42,406 nucleotides of DNA, from positions 1 to 42,406 of the forward strand of contig JAFUAF010000016.1 in assembly GCA_017460805.1 (NCBI GenBank), written 5' to 3'. Shown here one piece after another: positions 41,916 to 42,406 of the stretch. Source of the stretch: Bacillota bacterium. GTDB taxonomy: Bacteria; Bacillota; Clostridia; Lachnospirales; CAG-274. The notes beneath the pieces are model-generated. The model ran no database searches, was not told the origin of the DNA, and saw only the letters and a program-made list of their open reading frames with translations. The first letter of the stretch is position 1, and every line of letters begins with the position of its first letter. Position numbers and translations under genes: made by a program.

Positions 41916-41944
41916 ATTATAGCACTGCCCGAATACATTTTCAA
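41916..41944 (-). promoter_or_regulatory. Sigma-A promoter for the RND efflux operon
   Basis: On the minus strand TTGAAA (41939-41944) and TATAAT (41916-41921) are 17 bases apart, about 43 bp before the adaptor ATG. No operator is obvious. Confidence 0.78.
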
Positions 41945-42007
41945 TAGTTCAGGCAAAAAATAGTTTGAATAAAAAACAGTTTTGTTAAAAAAATTTTTTC
42001 TACACAA

Positions 42008-42030
42008 AAAACTCCGCTTTTACGGAGTCC
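42008..42030 (-). terminator. Intrinsic terminator downstream of tRNA-Tyr
   Basis: On the minus strand a stem actccg/cggagt with a 6-base loop is followed by a run of T, 15 bp after the 3' end of the tRNA. Confidence 0.88.
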
Positions 42031-42044
42031 TTTCTTTTGTTGGA

Positions 42045-42126
42045 TGGGCGGAGAAGGATTCGAACCTTCGAAAGCGTAGCTAACAGATTTACAGTCTGCC
42101 CCCTTTGGCCACTCGGGAACCCGCCC
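42045..42126 (-). tRNA. tRNA-Tyr (anticodon GTA)
   Basis: The 82-nt cloverleaf reads on the minus strand. The acceptor GGGCGGG pairs with TCCGCCC (last pair G-U), and the discriminator is A. The anticodon arm is CAGA-CTGTAAA-TCTG with anticodon GTA. A long variable arm (class II) and the T arm GAAGG-TTCGAAT-CCTTC follow. CCA is not encoded. Tyr is the only identity consistent with GTA. Confidence 0.96.
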
Positions 42127-42135
42127 ACATTGTAT

Positions 42136-42160
42136 AAAAAAAGAGACCTGAAAAGTCTCT
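42136..42160 (-). terminator. Terminator-like hairpin just upstream of tRNA-Tyr
   Basis: On the minus strand AGAGAC (42160-42155) pairs with GTCTCT (42147-42142), followed by a run of seven T, ending about 9 bases before the tRNA 5' end. Confidence 0.65.
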
Positions 42161-42240
42161 ATTTGTACTGCTTTATTTGCTTGTATTCTCAAAACCGAAT
42201 AATCAAATTTTCGTACTCGTTCCTACAAATTCGCTTATTG

Positions 42241-42391
42241 TTAACATTGAAACAGAGGTATAATAAAAATTAATCGCTAAAATTTTCTTAACGCTACGCC
42301 TGTGTCGCTTCGCTCCTGCGGCTTATACGCTAAAAATTTTGTCCTTCGGACGCGCCGATCAATTTTTATTTTCAATTCCACTCAATGTTAA
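42241..42391. repeat. Diverged fourth copy of the palindromic repeat, with terminal inverted repeats
   Basis: The core (acgctacgcctgtgtcgc followed by ttcgctcctgcggc) is shared with the units at 4111-4586. The outer arms differ in sequence but still pair: 42262-42276 with 42356-42370 (one G-U), and ttaacattga (42241-42250) with tcaatgttaa (42382-42391), a perfect 10-bp terminal inverted repeat. No gene is seen in the interval from 42127 to the window end. Confidence 0.8.
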
Positions 42392-42396
42392 TATCC

Positions 42397-42406
42397 TTAG
42401 AAAGGA
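42397..42406 (+). promoter_or_regulatory. Ribosome binding site of a gene beyond the window
   Basis: The window ends in ttagaaagga, a good AGAAAGGA ribosome site on the plus strand; its start codon would lie just past the edge. The palindromic repeat sits directly upstream. Confidence 0.45.

Overview
The window looks like a chromosomal segment of a low-to-mid GC Firmicute, most likely a gut or rumen-type member of the Clostridia (Oscillospiraceae/Ruminococcaceae-like; genus not determined). This rests on the gene order rlmB-yacP-sigH, the asp23-nusB-xseA-xseB-ispA-yuiD-dxs-tlyA-nadK-argR-recN array, AGGAGG-like ribosome binding sites, sigma-A promoters and the lack of any outer-membrane protein gene.

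Layout. 1-467: palindromic repeat DNA. 468-2978 (+): rlmB, a YacP-type NYN nuclease, sigH and a YbaK deacylase, closed by a bidirectional terminator. 3013-14929 (-): a type IV pilus cluster reading pilC, pilM, pilN, pilO, a PilX-like protein, a small prepilin, an 810-residue prepilin, pilB and pilT. Three tandem palindromic repeats separate pilB from pilT. 15113-28087 (-): a long co-directional housekeeping array (asp23 through recN, a lipoprotein, leuS). 28194-29388: an intact IS30-type element flanked by 15-16 bp direct repeats. 29443-30042 (-): a ThrH-type phosphatase. 30128-30262 (-): the 3' relic of a lost VWA-like gene. 30564-32572 (+): an island of two paralogous prepilins, each with a perfect TTGACA-N17-TATAAT promoter, and a divergent hemerythrin-like protein. 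32628-36765 (-): a partial histidine operon (a hisZ-hisG fusion, hisD, hisB, hisH). 36941-37432 (+): a YcxB-like membrane protein. 37445-41873 (-): an RND efflux pump with its lipoprotein adaptor. 42045-42126 (-): tRNA-Tyr. The right edge carries another palindromic repeat copy and a ribosome binding site for a gene outside the window.

How the genes work together. PilB and PilT would drive extension and retraction on the PilC platform, and PilM/N/O would form the inner alignment complex. The PilX-like protein and the two prepilins of the cluster would be minor or tip subunits. The very large prepilin ends in tandem beta-sandwich domains, the last of which resembles a family 2 carbohydrate-binding module; I infer a pilus-borne adhesin for plant polysaccharide. 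The strongly promoted prepilin pair at 30.5-32.1 kb is a candidate for the major pilin. No prepilin peptidase gene is in the window.

The items most worth a second look are the carbohydrate-binding-module-like giant prepilin, the prepilin/hemerythrin island, and two palindromic repeat families whose copies keep base pairing through compensatory changes.
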